Notes: generated by a model from the letters alone, not told the origin. A DNA stretch of 64,000 nucleotides from Pseudoalteromonas luteoviolacea NCIMB 1944 (GCF_001625565.1 NZ_AUXS01000022.1:83207-147206); one strand, 5' to 3'. Positions 36,546-47,097 are shown, numbered from the stretch's first letter. Translations and numbers: made by a program.

Positions 36546-38120
36546 TTATTCCCACTCGATTGTCGCAGGTGGTTTACCTGAAATATCATAAACAACACGA
36601 GAGATACCATCGATTTCATTGATAATGCGGTTTGAAACATGGCCTAAGAAGTCATAAGGTAGCTGTGACCAACGTGCCGTCATAAAGTCGATAGTTTCAA
36701 CACAACGCAGCGATACAACCCAGTCATACTTACGTGCATCACCCATTACGCCTACAGATTTAACTGGAAGGAATACAGTGAACGCTTGAGATACTTTGTG
36801 GTATAGCTCCGCCTTGTGAAGCTCTTCAATGAAGATAGCATCTGCACGACGAAGTAAATCACAGTATTCTTTCTTGATTTCACCTAGTACACGTACACCT
36901 AAACCAGGACCCGGGAATGGGTGACGGTAAAGCATATCGTAAGGTAGACCTAACTCAAGGCCAATCTTACGTACTTCATCTTTAAACAGCTCGCGTAGAG
37001 GCTCTACTAGACCCATTTCCATATCGTCAGGCAGACCACCTACGTTATGGTGAGACTTGATCACGTGTGCCTTACCTGTTTTAGACGCCGCTGACTCAAT
37101 TACATCTGGGTAAATTGTACCTTGCGCTAACCATTTAGCATTTTTCAGCTTTTTAGATTCAGCATCGAATACGTCAATGAACGTATGACCAATTGCTTTA
37201 CGCTTATCTTCAGGATCAGAAAGACCAGCTAGGTCATTTAAGAACTGCTCTTCAGCATCCACTTTGATGATATTCAGGCCAAACTTATCACCAAACATTT
37301 CCATTACTTGCTGACCTTCGTTTAAACGGAGTAAACCGTTATCAACAAATACACATGTTAGCTTCTTACCAATCGCACGGTGGATAAGCATCGCCACTAC
37401 TGATGAGTCAACACCACCAGATAGACCTAAAATAACTTCGTCATCACCTACTTTTTCTTTGATACGCTCTACTGCATCTTCGATGATTTGTGACGGCGTC
37501 CATAGCTTTTCACAACCACAGATATCAATCGCAAAACGCTCTAGTAAACGTGTACCTTGCTGTGTGTGTGTTACTTCTGGGTGGAATTGCACGCCATAAA
37601 AACGCTTTTCTTCCCAAGACATTGCCGCGTGTGGACACGTATCAGTTTTTGCACTTGTCACAAACGTTTCTGGAATTTCAATAACTTTATCGCCGTGGCT
37701 CATCCATACGTCAAGCTGACCAACGCCATCTTCGATATGATCTTCAATCGCTTCAAATAGTGCACAGTTACCGACTTTTTCAACTTTCGCGTAACCAAAC
37801 TCTTTCTTATCAGAGCTATGTACTTTACCGCCAAGCTGCATTGCCATTGTTTGCATGCCGTAACAAACGCCAAGTACAGGTACACCCGCTTCGAATACAT
37901 ATTCAGGGGCGCGCGGGCTGTTTTCCTCTGTTGTCGACTCTGGACCACCAGACAGGATGATGCCCTGAGGGTTGAATTCACGGATCTGCTCTTCCGTTAC
38001 ATCCCAAGCCCAAAGTTCACAGTAAACGCCAATCTCACGTACACGACGTGCAATTAACTGCGTGTATTGAGAACCGAAGTCTAAGATCAAAATACGGGAA
38101 TCATGGATGTCTTTGCTCAT
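36546..38120 (-). CDS. guaA: GMP synthase (glutamine-hydrolysing)
   Basis: A 524-residue enzyme converting XMP to GMP. The N-terminal class I glutaminase has the nucleophile Cys in GVCYGMQ and the His-Glu pair in QFHPEV. The ATP pyrophosphatase domain has the P-loop [10 protein letters not shown], and the C-terminal dimerisation domain ends in the typical PPATIEWE. It is downstream of guaB on the same strand, with an intrinsic terminator-like hairpin in the gap. Confidence 0.97.
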   Translation of the reverse strand: MSKDIHDSRILILDFGSQYTQLIARRVREIGVYCELWAWDVTEEQIREFNPQGIILSGGPESTTEENSPRAPEYVFEAGVPVLGVCYGMQTMAMQLGGKVHSSDKKEFGYAKVEKVGNCALFEAIEDHIEDGVGQLDVWMSHGDKVIEIPETFVTSAKTDTCPHAAMSWEEKRFYGVQFHPEVTHTQQGTRLLERFAIDICGCEKLWTPSQIIEDAVERIKEKVGDDEVILGLSGGVDSSVVAMLIHRAIGKKLTCVFVDNGLLRLNEGQQVMEMFGDKFGLNIIKVDAEEQFLNDLAGLSDPEDKRKAIGHTFIDVFDAESKKLKNAKWLAQGTIYPDVIESAASKTGKAHVIKSHHNVGGLPDDMEMGLVEPLRELFKDEVRKIGLELGLPYDMLYRHPFPGPGLGVRVLGEIKKEYCDLLRRADAIFIEELHKAELYHKVSQAFTVFLPVKSVGVMGDARKYDWVVSLRCVETIDFMTARWSQLPYDFLGHVSNRIINEIDGISRVVYDISGKPPATIEWE

Positions 38121-38190
38121 TGATAATCTCGTTAGTTAGGAAACGATAAAATTAGTAAAGCACAGCTAACCTGCTTTACCAGAATTAAAA

Positions 38191-38212
38191 AGGGCTAGCT
38201 GCTGCTAGCCCT
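38191..38212 (-). terminator. Terminator-like hairpin between guaB and guaA
   Basis: AGGGCTAGC pairs perfectly with GCTAGCCCT around a 4-nt loop. On the minus strand it is followed by TTTTTAATTC. It lies 35 bases past the guaB stop and about 70 bases before guaA, so it should cut read-through within the guaBA unit. Confidence 0.8.
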
Positions 38213-38246
38213 GAAAATTTTGCGGGCTCAACACTCGTTGGCCGGC

Positions 38247-39716
38247 TTAACCTAGACGATAGTTAGGCGCTTCTTTGGTGATCTGTACGTCATGTACGTG
38301 AGACTCACCCATACCTGCTGAAGTAACACGTACAAACTCAGGTTTAACGTTAAGCTCAGCAATCGTCGCGCAACCGGTTAGGCCCATTGCACTGCGGATC
38401 CCACCAATTTGTTGGTGAATAATGGCGGCAATTGGCCCTTTGTATGCAACGCGACCTTCAATACCTTCAGGTACTAGCTTGTCTGCTTGATTGCTCTTCT
38501 GGAAGTAACGATCTGAAGAACCATCTTTTTGGTTCATCGCACCAAGAGATCCCATGCCACGGTATGACTTATAGTAACGGCCTTGGTAAAGTTCAACTTC
38601 ACCCGGCGACTCTTCGGTACCAGCAAGCATTGAACCAACCATGACACAAGCAGCACCAGCAACAAGTGCTTTTACAATGTCACCCGAGAAACGAATACCA
38701 CCGTCGGCAATAACTGGAATATCACGGTCTTTAAGTGCTTCAACAGCATCTGAAATCGCAGTGATTTGTGGTACACCACAGCCAGTAACAATACGTGTTG
38801 TACAAATTGAGCCAGGGCCAATACCAACTTTAACTGCGTTAGCGCCTGCGTCAGCAAGTGCCAATGCACCAGCACCAGTTGCTACGTTACCCGCGACAAT
38901 TTGTAATTCAGGGTAAGCTGCGCGTGTTTCTTTAACGCGGTCAATTACACCTTGAGAGTGACCGTGAGAAGTATCGATAAGCAGAATATCAACCCCAGCT
39001 TCTACCAGTGCTTCGATACGCTCATCTGTACCAGCACCAACACCAACAGCTGCGCCTACACGTAAACGACCTTGCGCGTCTTTACATGCATTCGGTTTTT
39101 CTTGTGCTTTTTGGTAGTCTTTTACTGTGATCATGCCTTTCAGTGCAAATGCATCATCAACTACTAAGATTTTTTCGATGCGGTGTTCATGCATTAGACC
39201 AAGAATTTCTTCACGGCCTGCACCTTCTTTTACAGTGACAAGATCAGCTTTTTTCGTCATGACTGAAGAAACAGGCTTATCTAGTTGCGTTTCAAAACGC
39301 ATATCACGGCTAGTTACGATGCCTTCAAGTTGGTTATCGGCACCAACTACAGGGAAACCTGAAAAACCTTTTTCGTCAGCAAGTGCGATAGTTTCAGCAA
39401 TCGTTTTGTCTGCTGTGACTGTCACAGGGAAAGTAACAATACCGGCTTCGTAAGTTTTTACTTTACGGACATTGTCAGCTTGCTCTTCGATGGTCATGTT
39501 TTTGTGAATAAAGCCAATGCCGCCTTCTTGCGCGAGGGCAATCGCTAAGCGTGCTTCAGTCACTGTGTCCATTGACGCAGAAACAAGTGGCAGGTTAAGC
39601 TCGATATCGCGTGTCAGACGAGTCTTCAAACTCGCTGTGTGCGGTAGAACAGTTGAATGAGCGGGTACTAAAAGTACGTCGTCAAAAGTTAGGGCTTCTT
39701 TTGCAATTCTTAGCAT
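38247..39716 (-). CDS. guaB: IMP dehydrogenase
   Basis: A 489-residue enzyme oxidising IMP to XMP, the committed step to guanine nucleotides. It begins [20 protein letters not shown] as in E. coli, carries a CBS pair (about residues 93-205), the IMP-binding loop [17 protein letters not shown] with the catalytic Cys, and [13 protein letters not shown]. The start is ATG 39716; the frame is open upstream for another 27 codons but the E. coli start corresponds here. It is divergent from xseA, as in E. coli. Confidence 0.97.
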   Translation of the reverse strand: MLRIAKEALTFDDVLLVPAHSTVLPHTASLKTRLTRDIELNLPLVSASMDTVTEARLAIALAQEGGIGFIHKNMTIEEQADNVRKVKTYEAGIVTFPVTVTADKTIAETIALADEKGFSGFPVVGADNQLEGIVTSRDMRFETQLDKPVSSVMTKKADLVTVKEGAGREEILGLMHEHRIEKILVVDDAFALKGMITVKDYQKAQEKPNACKDAQGRLRVGAAVGVGAGTDERIEALVEAGVDILLIDTSHGHSQGVIDRVKETRAAYPELQIVAGNVATGAGALALADAGANAVKVGIGPGSICTTRIVTGCGVPQITAISDAVEALKDRDIPVIADGGIRFSGDIVKALVAGAACVMVGSMLAGTEESPGEVELYQGRYYKSYRGMGSLGAMNQKDGSSDRYFQKSNQADKLVPEGIEGRVAYKGPIAAIIHQQIGGIRSAMGLTGCATIAELNVKPEFVRVTSAGMGESHVHDVQITKEAPNYRLG

Positions 39717-39765
39717 GTGTGCGGCTTCTCTCAAGTGAATTCTGAGTATAAGGAATTGCGTGCGC

Positions 39766-39794
39766 ATTTTATCAGCGTTCCTTATGCGAGTAAA
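39766..39794 (-). promoter_or_regulatory. Candidate guaB promoter
   Basis: On the minus strand the -35 TTTACT (39789-39794) and -10 TAAAAT (39766-39771) are spaced by 17 bp, followed by a GC-rich discriminator GCGCACGC. E. coli guaB also has a GC-rich discriminator and is growth-rate controlled. A second -10-like TATACT lies nearer the gene. Confidence 0.55.
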
Positions 39795-39799
39795 CAAAA

Positions 39800-39820
39800 T
39801 TTAGCAAAAAATATGCTAAA
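39800..39820. promoter_or_regulatory. Inverted repeat in the guaB-xseA divergent region
   Basis: TTTAGCA and TGCTAAA form a perfect 7-bp inverted repeat with a 7-nt AT spacer, just upstream of the guaB -35 and about 20 bases before xseA. It could be an operator; I cannot name a regulator. Confidence 0.3.
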
Positions 39821-39849
39821 GTGTCTGTGAATTTTTTATGGAGCTAGGT

Positions 39850-41199
39850 ATGTCATTGCCACAAAACAACAAAGTTTATACAGTTTCGCGCCTTAATCGT
39901 GAAATACGCAGTTTACTAGAACAAGGCTTTGCTTCTCTTGAATTGACTGGCGAAATTTCAAACTTTGTCGCCCCCGCCTCTGGCCACTGGTATTTTTCCT
40001 TAAAAGATGAAAAGGCACAGGTCAAAGCAGCTATGTGGCGTGGCAACAATCGTTATTGTAAGTATCGCCCAGAAAACGGAGCGCAAGTGCAAGTCAAAGC
40101 CCGCGTATCTGTTTACGAACCGCGTGGCGACTATCAATTGATTGTCGAGCATATGGCTCCAGCAGGTGAAGGTCTGCTCAAGCAAAAGTTCGAAGCACTG
40201 CAAATGCAGCTTGCCGCAGAAGGCTTATTCAATAGTTTTCATAAAAAGCCATTACCACAACAGATCAATCGTATTGGCGTTATCACATCTGCGACAGGTG
40301 CTGCTATCAAAGATATCTTATCCGTGTTAAAACGCCGAGCACCACAATTAGAAGTAACCATTTATCCAACTCTGGTACAAGGCCAAGACGCCGCCGCACA
40401 AATTGCAGAAAGAATAGCCTTGGCAGACAAACGCAACGAAGTTGATGTACTGATTGTCGGGCGCGGTGGAGGCTCTTTGGAAGATCTATGGTGCTTTAAC
40501 GAAGAAGTAGTTGCACGTGCCATTTTTACATGCTCATTGCCGATTATCAGCGCCGTTGGACACGAAATTGATACCACCATCAGTGATTACGTTGCAGATT
40601 TACGCGCGCCAACCCCATCCGCAGCTGCCGAACTAGTGAGTCCAGATAGCAGTGAACTTCTAAGCTATATCGCGGACAGAAAACAAAGGCTTATCAATGC
40701 ATTAAAACGGAAAGTCGCAGATGAGCAACAGCATATTCAGCGCCTCCAACAACGTCTGAGTTTGCAACATCCACAAAATCAATTGATGCAGCAAGGGCAG
40801 CGTGTGGATGAACTTCAGCAACGTTTGACCCGCGCGTTACAATACCAACAACAAAAACATCACCATAAAGTGAATGTGCTGAGCCACACATTGCTAAAAT
40901 TCCACCCAGAAAAGCGTCTAAACGAAGCCAGAACCAAGCTCGAAAAGCTCGAGTCGAGACTAAATAACACCTTGCACCACCAGCTGCGTGACAAACAAAA
41001 CCGCCTAGCGTTACTCTCAGCAAGGCTAGACAGTGTTAGTCCACTCGCTGTACTGTCTCGCGGTTATAGCATTACACAAAAAGATGGCAACGTACTAGCG
41101 TCGGTAGCTGACGTGCAACCAGGTGATTCACTGGTAACGCAACTGGCTGATGGGCAACTCCACACACAGGTGTCTCGTGTTGTCAAAAAAGAGGACTAA
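39850..41199 (+). CDS. xseA: Exodeoxyribonuclease VII large subunit
   Basis: A 449-residue nuclease subunit. The N-terminal OB fold ([31 protein letters not shown]) is followed by the catalytic core with [36 protein letters not shown] and [29 protein letters not shown] long coiled-coil region (about 280-400) follows. The start at ATG 39850 has GGAG 6 bases upstream; ATG 39838 in the same frame lacks one. It ends one base before the convergent gene at 41201. Confidence 0.95.
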   Translation: MSLPQNNKVYTVSRLNREIRSLLEQGFASLELTGEISNFVAPASGHWYFSLKDEKAQVKAAMWRGNNRYCKYRPENGAQVQVKARVSVYEPRGDYQLIVEHMAPAGEGLLKQKFEALQMQLAAEGLFNSFHKKPLPQQINRIGVITSATGAAIKDILSVLKRRAPQLEVTIYPTLVQGQDAAAQIAERIALADKRNEVDVLIVGRGGGSLEDLWCFNEEVVARAIFTCSLPIISAVGHEIDTTISDYVADLRAPTPSAAAELVSPDSSELLSYIADRKQRLINALKRKVADEQQHIQRLQQRLSLQHPQNQLMQQGQRVDELQQRLTRALQYQQQKHHHKVNVLSHTLLKFHPEKRLNEARTKLEKLESRLNNTLHHQLRDKQNRLALLSARLDSVSPLAVLSRGYSITQKDGNVLASVADVQPGDSLVTQLADGQLHTQVSRVVKKED

Positions 41200-41200
41200 C

Positions 41201-41854
41201 CTAATATTCTCGGCTCAGCTCATCACTGCTTTTTAAACTGAGGTGGATCTGCATCGCTTGAGTATTTTGCACTGCTGCCACCGTTTTAAATTGCTTCATC
41301 CACGGCATACGCAGTAAAGCTGTGTGAAGCTGTTGCCATTTAGGCTCGCCTTGCGGCGCGACGAAATTTAATTGGCACACGTGCAGTTTACACTCTGCCG
41401 ATAGCAAATTGATGGTATCGTGCAGCTGTGCTTCATAGAGGAAATCTTCCGCAAATAACTCAACTTCTGAGGCCCAGTTATCATCACGCCTTTGATGCTC
41501 AAAAATGCTTTGCAATTGCTTTGGCACATTGTGACTTGGTTTATTCGCCATAGACTTGGCTGTGAGCGTACTCAGTTGCGCCTTAATTCGTTTATTTTCT
41601 TGCTGCAGTTGTTGATTGATAAGCCGTAGATCATCCGCCTCTGCGAGTTCTGTCGACACTGGAGAGGTTTCATTTGATTTTTCGTTGTCTCTAGAGAACT
41701 CAGGGGATTGAGCCTCGTTAATGGTAACGCCTCCTATTGAAGCGACATTACCATGAAAGGATTCTGATTGCTTTAAACCATACAATTCATAGTAAACACT
41801 CGTTAGCAATCCCCCTGCCAAAAAAGCACATCCCAAAGCAATCGTAGGCCGCAT
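41201..41854 (-). CDS. Unrecognised membrane-anchored protein with coiled coil
   Basis: A 217-residue protein with one N-terminal membrane helix (about 4-22), so the rest is probably periplasmic. Residues 75-100 (LRLINQQLQQENKRIKAQLSTL) form a likely coiled coil. The C-terminal domain has a Cys pair spaced CKLHVC that could form a disulfide. I recognise no family. It lies between convergent xseA and the upstream cysE on the same strand (15-base gap), so it may share the cysE transcript. Confidence 0.65.
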   Translation of the reverse strand: MRPTIALGCAFLAGGLLTSVYYELYGLKQSESFHGNVASIGGVTINEAQSPEFSRDNEKSNETSPVSTELAEADDLRLINQQLQQENKRIKAQLSTLTAKSMANKPSHNVPKQLQSIFEHQRRDDNWASEVELFAEDFLYEAQLHDTINLLSAECKLHVCQLNFVAPQGEPKWQQLHTALLRMPWMKQFKTVAAVQNTQAMQIHLSLKSSDELSREY

Positions 41855-41869
41855 GCGTAATTGAGTTCG

Positions 41870-42691
41870 CTACAACATTGCGCTGGTGTGGGAATCATTA
41901 ATACGACTTATCGTGTCGTCCAAAAAGTTTTGGTCCATGCTTTCTGCCGGACATGGACAATTTGGCTTACCAACTACTTTTGCAGGCACGCCAACGACTG
42001 TGGTGTGTGGTGCAACAGCTTTTAGAACCACTGAGCCGGCACCGATTCGCGCGCCTTCTCCTACCTCAATGTTGCCCAATACTTTAGCACCTGCGCCAAT
42101 CAAAACGCCTGCACGGATCTTTGGATGTCGGTCCCCTTGCTCATTACCAGTACCACCGAGCGTAACTGACTGCAAGATCGATACGTTATCTTCAATAACA
42201 GCTGTTTCACCGATCACTATACCAGTCGCATGGTCAAGCATAATACCATGGCCGACTTTACAAGCAGGATGGATATCAACGCCAAAAACTTCAGAGGTGC
42301 GGCTTTGAATAAAGCGGGCGAGCTCTTTACGCTGTTGTCGCCACAGGCAGTATGCGAGACGGTGTGCTTGTAATGCATGGAAACCCTTCAAGTTTAATAT
42401 CACGTTAAGATAACTATCGGCAGCCGGGTCTCGATCTTTAACAGCTTTTATATCGTGCGCAACATGCGTTAACATTCGCTCGCAATCAACAAATGCCTGA
42501 TCAAACAATTCTCGGATAGTAAATGCAGACACCACGGCATCCGAAAGTTTATTTGCAACAATAAAACTGAGCGCTGCCCCCAAACATTCATGATTGAGCA
42601 CACTTGAATATACGTGACTGGCGAGCAAAGGCTCTCTTTGCACCAACTCTTGTGCTTCCTCTCTCAATTGTTGCCAAATTTCGTGTCTCAT
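41870..42691 (-). CDS. cysE: Serine O-acetyltransferase
   Basis: A 273-residue enzyme making O-acetylserine for cysteine synthesis. An N-terminal helical domain (NLKGFHALQAHRLAYCLW) precedes a left-handed beta-helix of hexapeptide repeats with VDIHPACKVGHGIMLDHATGIVIGETA (catalytic Asp and His) and SILQSVTLGGTG. The start is ATG 42691, which gives exactly the E. coli length and has GGTG upstream; in-frame ATGs at 42727 and 42718 are alternatives. It is followed by the unknown membrane-anchored gene. Confidence 0.95.
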   Translation of the reverse strand: MRHEIWQQLREEAQELVQREPLLASHVYSSVLNHECLGAALSFIVANKLSDAVVSAFTIRELFDQAFVDCERMLTHVAHDIKAVKDRDPAADSYLNVILNLKGFHALQAHRLAYCLWRQQRKELARFIQSRTSEVFGVDIHPACKVGHGIMLDHATGIVIGETAVIEDNVSILQSVTLGGTGNEQGDRHPKIRAGVLIGAGAKVLGNIEVGEGARIGAGSVVLKAVAPHTTVVGVPAKVVGKPNCPCPAESMDQNFLDDTISRINDSHTSAML

Positions 42692-42850
42692 AATCACCAC
42701 ATGTCTTTCATTTACCATCATTTGCATATCTTAGCGCGCATCACTCTGCGATAGCACTAGTAAGCAGCAAATTTCTAGTTATTAATTATAACCGAAGGTT
42801 CCTATAATGGTGTTTTTTTACCGTCTGTGCAACTTACCTCTGATAAATAA

Positions 42851-42876
42851 AAACGCCCCGTTTTAGCGGGGCGTTT
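42851..42876 (-). terminator. Intrinsic terminator of the M16 peptidase gene
   Basis: A perfect 10-bp stem AAACGCCCCG / CGGGGCGTTT with a 6-nt loop; on the minus strand it is followed by TTTTTATTTA. Confidence 0.92.
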
Positions 42877-42897
42877 AAGATTGTCGATCAAGGTCGG

Positions 42898-45783
42898 TTA
42901 CTTAAACAGATCTTGAACTTGGATCACTTCAATATTGTTCGCCGGAACCGATAACTTATAGCTTTCGATCACCTTATCTTCATCCAATAGCGACTGCGGT
43001 TTTTTGACATTGTATTTTAACGGCGACACTTGCTCACTGGCTAAGCGCTGTTTCATATCTTTACCGTCACCGGTGACAAAAACATAGTGCATGTTGTCGG
43101 TCTGCAGATTGTCACGGATCACTCGGTTTACATCTTCCAATGTCAAACTGGCCAAGTTTGAGCGCACTAAACTAACAAATTCATCCGTATTATAAAATTG
43201 GCTGTCCAGCGCATAACCAAGCTGCCTGTCCTGACTTGCCACCAACTGAGGTACATAGTTGTTTAGGAAATTTCGAGTTGCCTCAAAATCTTTTTTACTC
43301 ATCCCTTGCTTAATCATCTTATCTAATTCGTATACCGCTACACGGGTTGCAAAGTGTGCATCGTTATTCGAGCGCAGCGGACGCAACCACACTTGGAATA
43401 TCTGCTCAGAACGACCTAAGTTTGCATCGGGTAACGTCTGGTACATACCGCGCGGGAAATACTCAATGTAGGCATAATCACCATAGTTCATACCACGGGT
43501 TTGACGAATTCGGTCAAATAAGAAAGCGCCTGCATTGCGGTGCTCTCCAAAATATGAACGTACTAACCAAAGCGCTGTCCAGTCTTTACTACTGCGGATG
43601 GTGTCGATAGGGAAACCAAAAGACACAGCTGTTGATTTAGCATTTTTTTCAACCACAGTTGCGTGGATCCCTTCTAGCTTAGGCGCATCGGAAACATTCA
43701 ATCGCGCCTCTTGGCCTTTGGGAAGACTGGTCAAATCAGCAATGAGCTGTGCTTTTAATCCATCACTCAGAGCCCCTGTTAAACCTAGATTTAATTTAGA
43801 CTGGGTAAATTGCTGACGATAAAAATCTTTCACGTCTTGCAATGTCAAAGCCTCTAAATCAGATAAATCGCCCAAGTTTAAACTTTCATACGCATGTCCT
43901 TGATACAGCTTGTGATAGAGCACCTCTTTGCCCAGTTCTTCATCATTAGACGACTTTAAGTCCGAGTTAATGCTATCCATCATTTCTTTTTTCAAACGAT
44001 TGAAGTCATCTTCTCTAAACCCAGGATTTAGCAATTGCTCGCTCACCAACGCATACCACTGCTGGGCATTGTCTTTGTGAACACGTCCACGCAGTGCAAT
44101 CATTTCTTTGTCTACCTGATGTGAGAAGCTTCCTGCAAGCGGATACATGGCTTTTTTAATTTCTTTATACGACTTGGTTGCACTGCCTCCTTTAGCTAAC
44201 ATGGCAGCCGTCAAAGCAGCTAAGCCTTTTTTGCCCTCAGGATCAGCTGCTGCACCGGTATAAAATAACCAGTTCACATCAACCAGTGGGGAATTGGATG
44301 TTTTATCTAACACCGTAAAATGCTGCGTCGCTGGTTGCGCCATTTGTGTACTAAGCGCATCAAGTGCAACTTCGCTATCAAACCCATCAACTTTTGCTTT
44401 CGCCGACATAGTCACGGTGTTGCGACCCGAATCCACGAAGTATTTATTTGCAATGCTGCGAATATCTTCAGGCGTGACCGTATCTGCGGTGGCATAAATT
44501 CGATTAATCACTTCAGGATCACGTTCGAAATGGACATAACTTGCCAACATTGAAGCGATTGCTTTGGAAGAATCTAAATCGTTTGCAAAGCTATATCTGA
44601 GATTTGATTTTAATGCAGCAAGCTTTTCTTCATCGACTAATTCAGTACGCGCTGTTGCATAGGTCCGATTAACTGCGTCACGCACAGTGACGAGATCTTT
44701 TTCATCTTCAACTTTGATAAAAACGTGCAACAAACCCGGATCTTTAGTTTCAGCATTATAAGTGAACAATTGCGTGGCGATTTGTTTGTCTACAACCAAC
44801 TCTTGATACAGCTTTGAGTTTTTCGAAAAGTAGAGCTCGGATATCAAATCCACTGCAGCACGGTCTTTTTGTGTCGGCTCCCAAGCTGGGCCTTTGTACG
44901 ATACCAGTAACCAGTGCCCTGGCTGACCTTCATTAACGACGTGCTGATATCTCGCTTCTTGCTGTTTAGGCTCAACTGGAATATCTGCCTGATACTCACC
45001 TCTCTGCCATTCGCCCCAATGCTTTTTCACCATTTTTACGGTCGCTTGTGGATCAACATCACCAACTATGATGATGGTTGCGTATTCAGGTTTGTAAAAG
45101 CGCTCGAAAAACAGATCTGCATAATTCATTTGATCTGGCATGGCTTCGATGTCTTCAAAAAAGCCCATCGTCGTATGTTTATAGGTGTGTTCATCAAATG
45201 CATTGTCGCGCACCGCACCTAATAATTTGCGGATGGGGTTGGCGTTATTTTTAAGATACTCACCTTTTACTGTCAGTGCCTCTGTTCGAAACTGCTCTTC
45301 ACTAAAGTTTAAGTTTTGGAAGATATCAGCCTGAATCTCAAGCACCTTGTCTAAGTGTTCTTTAGAAAAGCTCAGATAGTAATTGGTGTAATCATTGGTT
45401 GTGTAAGCGCGATTATCCACACCTGAATTTTTGATAATATCTTTATACACAGCCTCAGGATATTTTTTTGAACCTTTAAACATCATATGCTCAAAAAAGT
45501 GCGCAAAGCCTGTCTTGCCGTCTTCAATTTCATTGCGCGATCCCACTGATACCGGGATCTGCAAAGACACAACGTCGGGGTAATCCGTTTTAACGACCAT
45601 AACGCGCAAGCCATTGCTGAGCTCTTCGAGTACATAATCATGAGAGAAAACTTTATTTTCCGTCACTTGTTTCACAGTTTTTGTGTCGCTTTGAAGACGT
45701 GACGTATTACTCGCGTTGTTAGAAGCGCAGCCAGTCAATGCCAGTGTCACAGCCAAACTGGTAGCCAAAAGCTTAAATTTCAT
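42898..45783 (-). CDS. M16-family zinc peptidase, lipoprotein
   Basis: A 961-residue insulinase-type peptidase with a lipoprotein signal (LALTGCASN). The first catalytic half has the inverted zinc motif HFFEH (His95, Glu98, His99) and the third ligand in the segment EALTVKGEYL. The second half is the inactive-type M16 partner domain without HxxEH. Size and layout match periplasmic two-domain M16 proteins that degrade peptides inside a clamshell chamber. It is probably anchored in the envelope by its lipid. It is a single gene with its own terminator; a 9-bp inverted repeat lies about 40 bp upstream of its start. Confidence 0.9.
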   Translation of the reverse strand: MKFKLLATSLAVTLALTGCASNNASNTSRLQSDTKTVKQVTENKVFSHDYVLEELSNGLRVMVVKTDYPDVVSLQIPVSVGSRNEIEDGKTGFAHFFEHMMFKGSKKYPEAVYKDIIKNSGVDNRAYTTNDYTNYYLSFSKEHLDKVLEIQADIFQNLNFSEEQFRTEALTVKGEYLKNNANPIRKLLGAVRDNAFDEHTYKHTTMGFFEDIEAMPDQMNYADLFFERFYKPEYATIIIVGDVDPQATVKMVKKHWGEWQRGEYQADIPVEPKQQEARYQHVVNEGQPGHWLLVSYKGPAWEPTQKDRAAVDLISELYFSKNSKLYQELVVDKQIATQLFTYNAETKDPGLLHVFIKVEDEKDLVTVRDAVNRTYATARTELVDEEKLAALKSNLRYSFANDLDSSKAIASMLASYVHFERDPEVINRIYATADTVTPEDIRSIANKYFVDSGRNTVTMSAKAKVDGFDSEVALDALSTQMAQPATQHFTVLDKTSNSPLVDVNWLFYTGAAADPEGKKGLAALTAAMLAKGGSATKSYKEIKKAMYPLAGSFSHQVDKEMIALRGRVHKDNAQQWYALVSEQLLNPGFREDDFNRLKKEMMDSINSDLKSSNDEELGKEVLYHKLYQGHAYESLNLGDLSDLEALTLQDVKDFYRQQFTQSKLNLGLTGALSDGLKAQLIADLTSLPKGQEARLNVSDAPKLEGIHATVVEKNAKSTAVSFGFPIDTIRSSKDWTALWLVRSYFGEHRNAGAFLFDRIRQTRGMNYGDYAYIEYFPRGMYQTLPDANLGRSEQIFQVWLRPLRSNNDAHFATRVAVYELDKMIKQGMSKKDFEATRNFLNNYVPQLVASQDRQLGYALDSQFYNTDEFVSLVRSNLASLTLEDVNRVIRDNLQTDNMHYVFVTGDGKDMKQRLASEQVSPLKYNVKKPQSLLDEDKVIESYKLSVPANNIEVIQVQDLFK

Positions 45784-45821
45784 AAGTGTCCCTAAATACT
45801 TTTAATCTTTAATGTCTTAGT

Positions 45822-45842
45822 ACCTACGCTTATAGCGTAGGT
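45822..45842. promoter_or_regulatory. Perfect inverted repeat upstream of the M16 gene
   Basis: ACCTACGCT and AGCGTAGGT form a 9-bp perfect palindrome with a 3-nt TAT spacer, 39-59 bases before the M16 ATG. It could be an operator or a leader hairpin; no regulator can be named. Confidence 0.45.
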
Positions 45843-46004
45843 CAATGCCCCGATTATGCCTTATAGCAAGCAAAAGTCTTATGCTTCACGATAAACCCCT
45901 GAAAAAACCGACTAGCAATGGATTAAATTTGCGCAACTTAAAAGTGAGTAATATCAATAACCATGAAAAAAATTCATCTTTAATGAAATAAATTCAATAA
46001 AAAA

Positions 46005-46036
46005 ATCTATCTAGACGTCTAAATGGCTGCTATATT
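46005..46036 (+). promoter_or_regulatory. MetJ box array over the promoter of the reductase-like gene
   Basis: A perfect met box AGACGTCT (46013-46020) is flanked in 8-bp register by ATCTATCT (4 of 8 matches, 46005-46012) and AAATGGCT (5 of 8, 46021-46028). A -10-like TATATT follows at 46031-46036, so the boxes cover the -35/spacer region. MetJ is known to bind two or more tandem 8-bp boxes. Confidence 0.75.
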
Positions 46037-46072
46037 TACCCTACTACGATGAATTAAGTGGGAATGAGACAC

Positions 46073-47029
46073 ATGGCTTTATCGCTGCAAGAGAAAATAT
46101 TAGACCCGAACCAAGGGGTATACTTGATTGGTACTACGCCACCGAAGTTGGGTACCGACAGTGAAAAACTACATACCATAGCGACTAAGTTATTAGATAG
46201 ATTGCATGAAATCGAATATGACGGTGTGATAATTTACGATATTCAAGATGAAAGCAGTCGTACACAAGTGCCGAGACCATTTCCATTTAAACAAACAGTT
46301 GACCCCTGTGAATACAGTAAACTGGTGCGTGATCTATCAAAACTTGATGTCATTACATACAAGAGCGTCGCGCAGCGGGATCGCGAAGAATTCAATCAAT
46401 GGTTACATAAAACCAAACAAGATTTTGACCTGAACAACTTAGTACTAGTTGGTAGCCCCTCTTCACAAGGTGATATCAAATTAGGCTTGCCAGAAGCTTA
46501 CCAAACGCTGCAAGCACATCCAGAGAGTTTTTTCTTGGGTGGCGTTACAATCGCCGAGCGCCATTCCAATAAACGCAATGAGCATGAAAGGTTAATAGAT
46601 AAAACAGCAAAGGGATGTGAGTACTTCATTTCTCAAGCTGTGTATGATGCACAGGCGAGCATTGACTTATTAACTAGCTATGCGCGCACGTGTCGCCAGC
46701 AAGGGCTTGAGCCAAAGCGCATTATTTTAACATTTACACCATGTGGTGGAGAAAAAACCCTTGAGTTTATGAAGTGGCTAGGTATCTCTGTGCCTGAGGC
46801 GACGAAATGGCGCATGTTAGATGCAGAGAATACCCTTAATGAGTCCATTAAAATTTGTCGAGAAAATCTCGACCTGATTTTGCGCAGCTGCGCACACCTC
46901 AATATCCCGCTGGGGCTGAACATTGAGAGCTTAACAAACCGCAAAGAAGAAATTGACGCGTCTATTAACTTATACAGATTATTAAAAGCAACCATGGAAC
47001 TGCAATTAGCAGAGAAGCAAATAGCTTAA
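46073..47029 (+). CDS. Methylenetetrahydrofolate reductase-like protein
   Basis: A 318-residue protein of the MTHFR (MetF) fold. Recognisable segments are GVYLIGTTPPKLG, DGVIIYDIQDESSR, FFLGGVTIAERHSNKRNEHE and the segment GCEYFISQAVYDAQ, matching the (beta/alpha)8 barrel of MetF where flavin and folate bind. It is clearly divergent from E. coli MetF (296 residues): the usual SFEFFPP start is replaced by LIGTTPP. A met box array at its promoter shows it belongs to methionine/one-carbon metabolism. The start chosen is ATG 46073; GTG 46058 and ATG 46064 are in frame. It may be a second, specialised reductase rather than MetF itself. Confidence 0.75.
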   Translation: MALSLQEKILDPNQGVYLIGTTPPKLGTDSEKLHTIATKLLDRLHEIEYDGVIIYDIQDESSRTQVPRPFPFKQTVDPCEYSKLVRDLSKLDVITYKSVAQRDREEFNQWLHKTKQDFDLNNLVLVGSPSSQGDIKLGLPEAYQTLQAHPESFFLGGVTIAERHSNKRNEHERLIDKTAKGCEYFISQAVYDAQASIDLLTSYARTCRQQGLEPKRIILTFTPCGGEKTLEFMKWLGISVPEATKWRMLDAENTLNESIKICRENLDLILRSCAHLNIPLGLNIESLTNRKEEIDASINLYRLLKATMELQLAEKQIA

Positions 47030-47051
47030 CCACAACTTTAATTCTCGTAGT

Positions 47052-47078
47052 AAAAAGCCCCTTAATTGGGGCTTTTTT
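47052..47078. terminator. Bidirectional terminator
   Basis: AAAAAGCCCC pairs with GGGGCTTTTT around TTAATT, with T residues on both 3' sides. It serves the convergent reductase-like gene and the metzincin gene. Confidence 0.92.
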
Positions 47079-47097
47079 ATATCTAAATTAATTTCGA

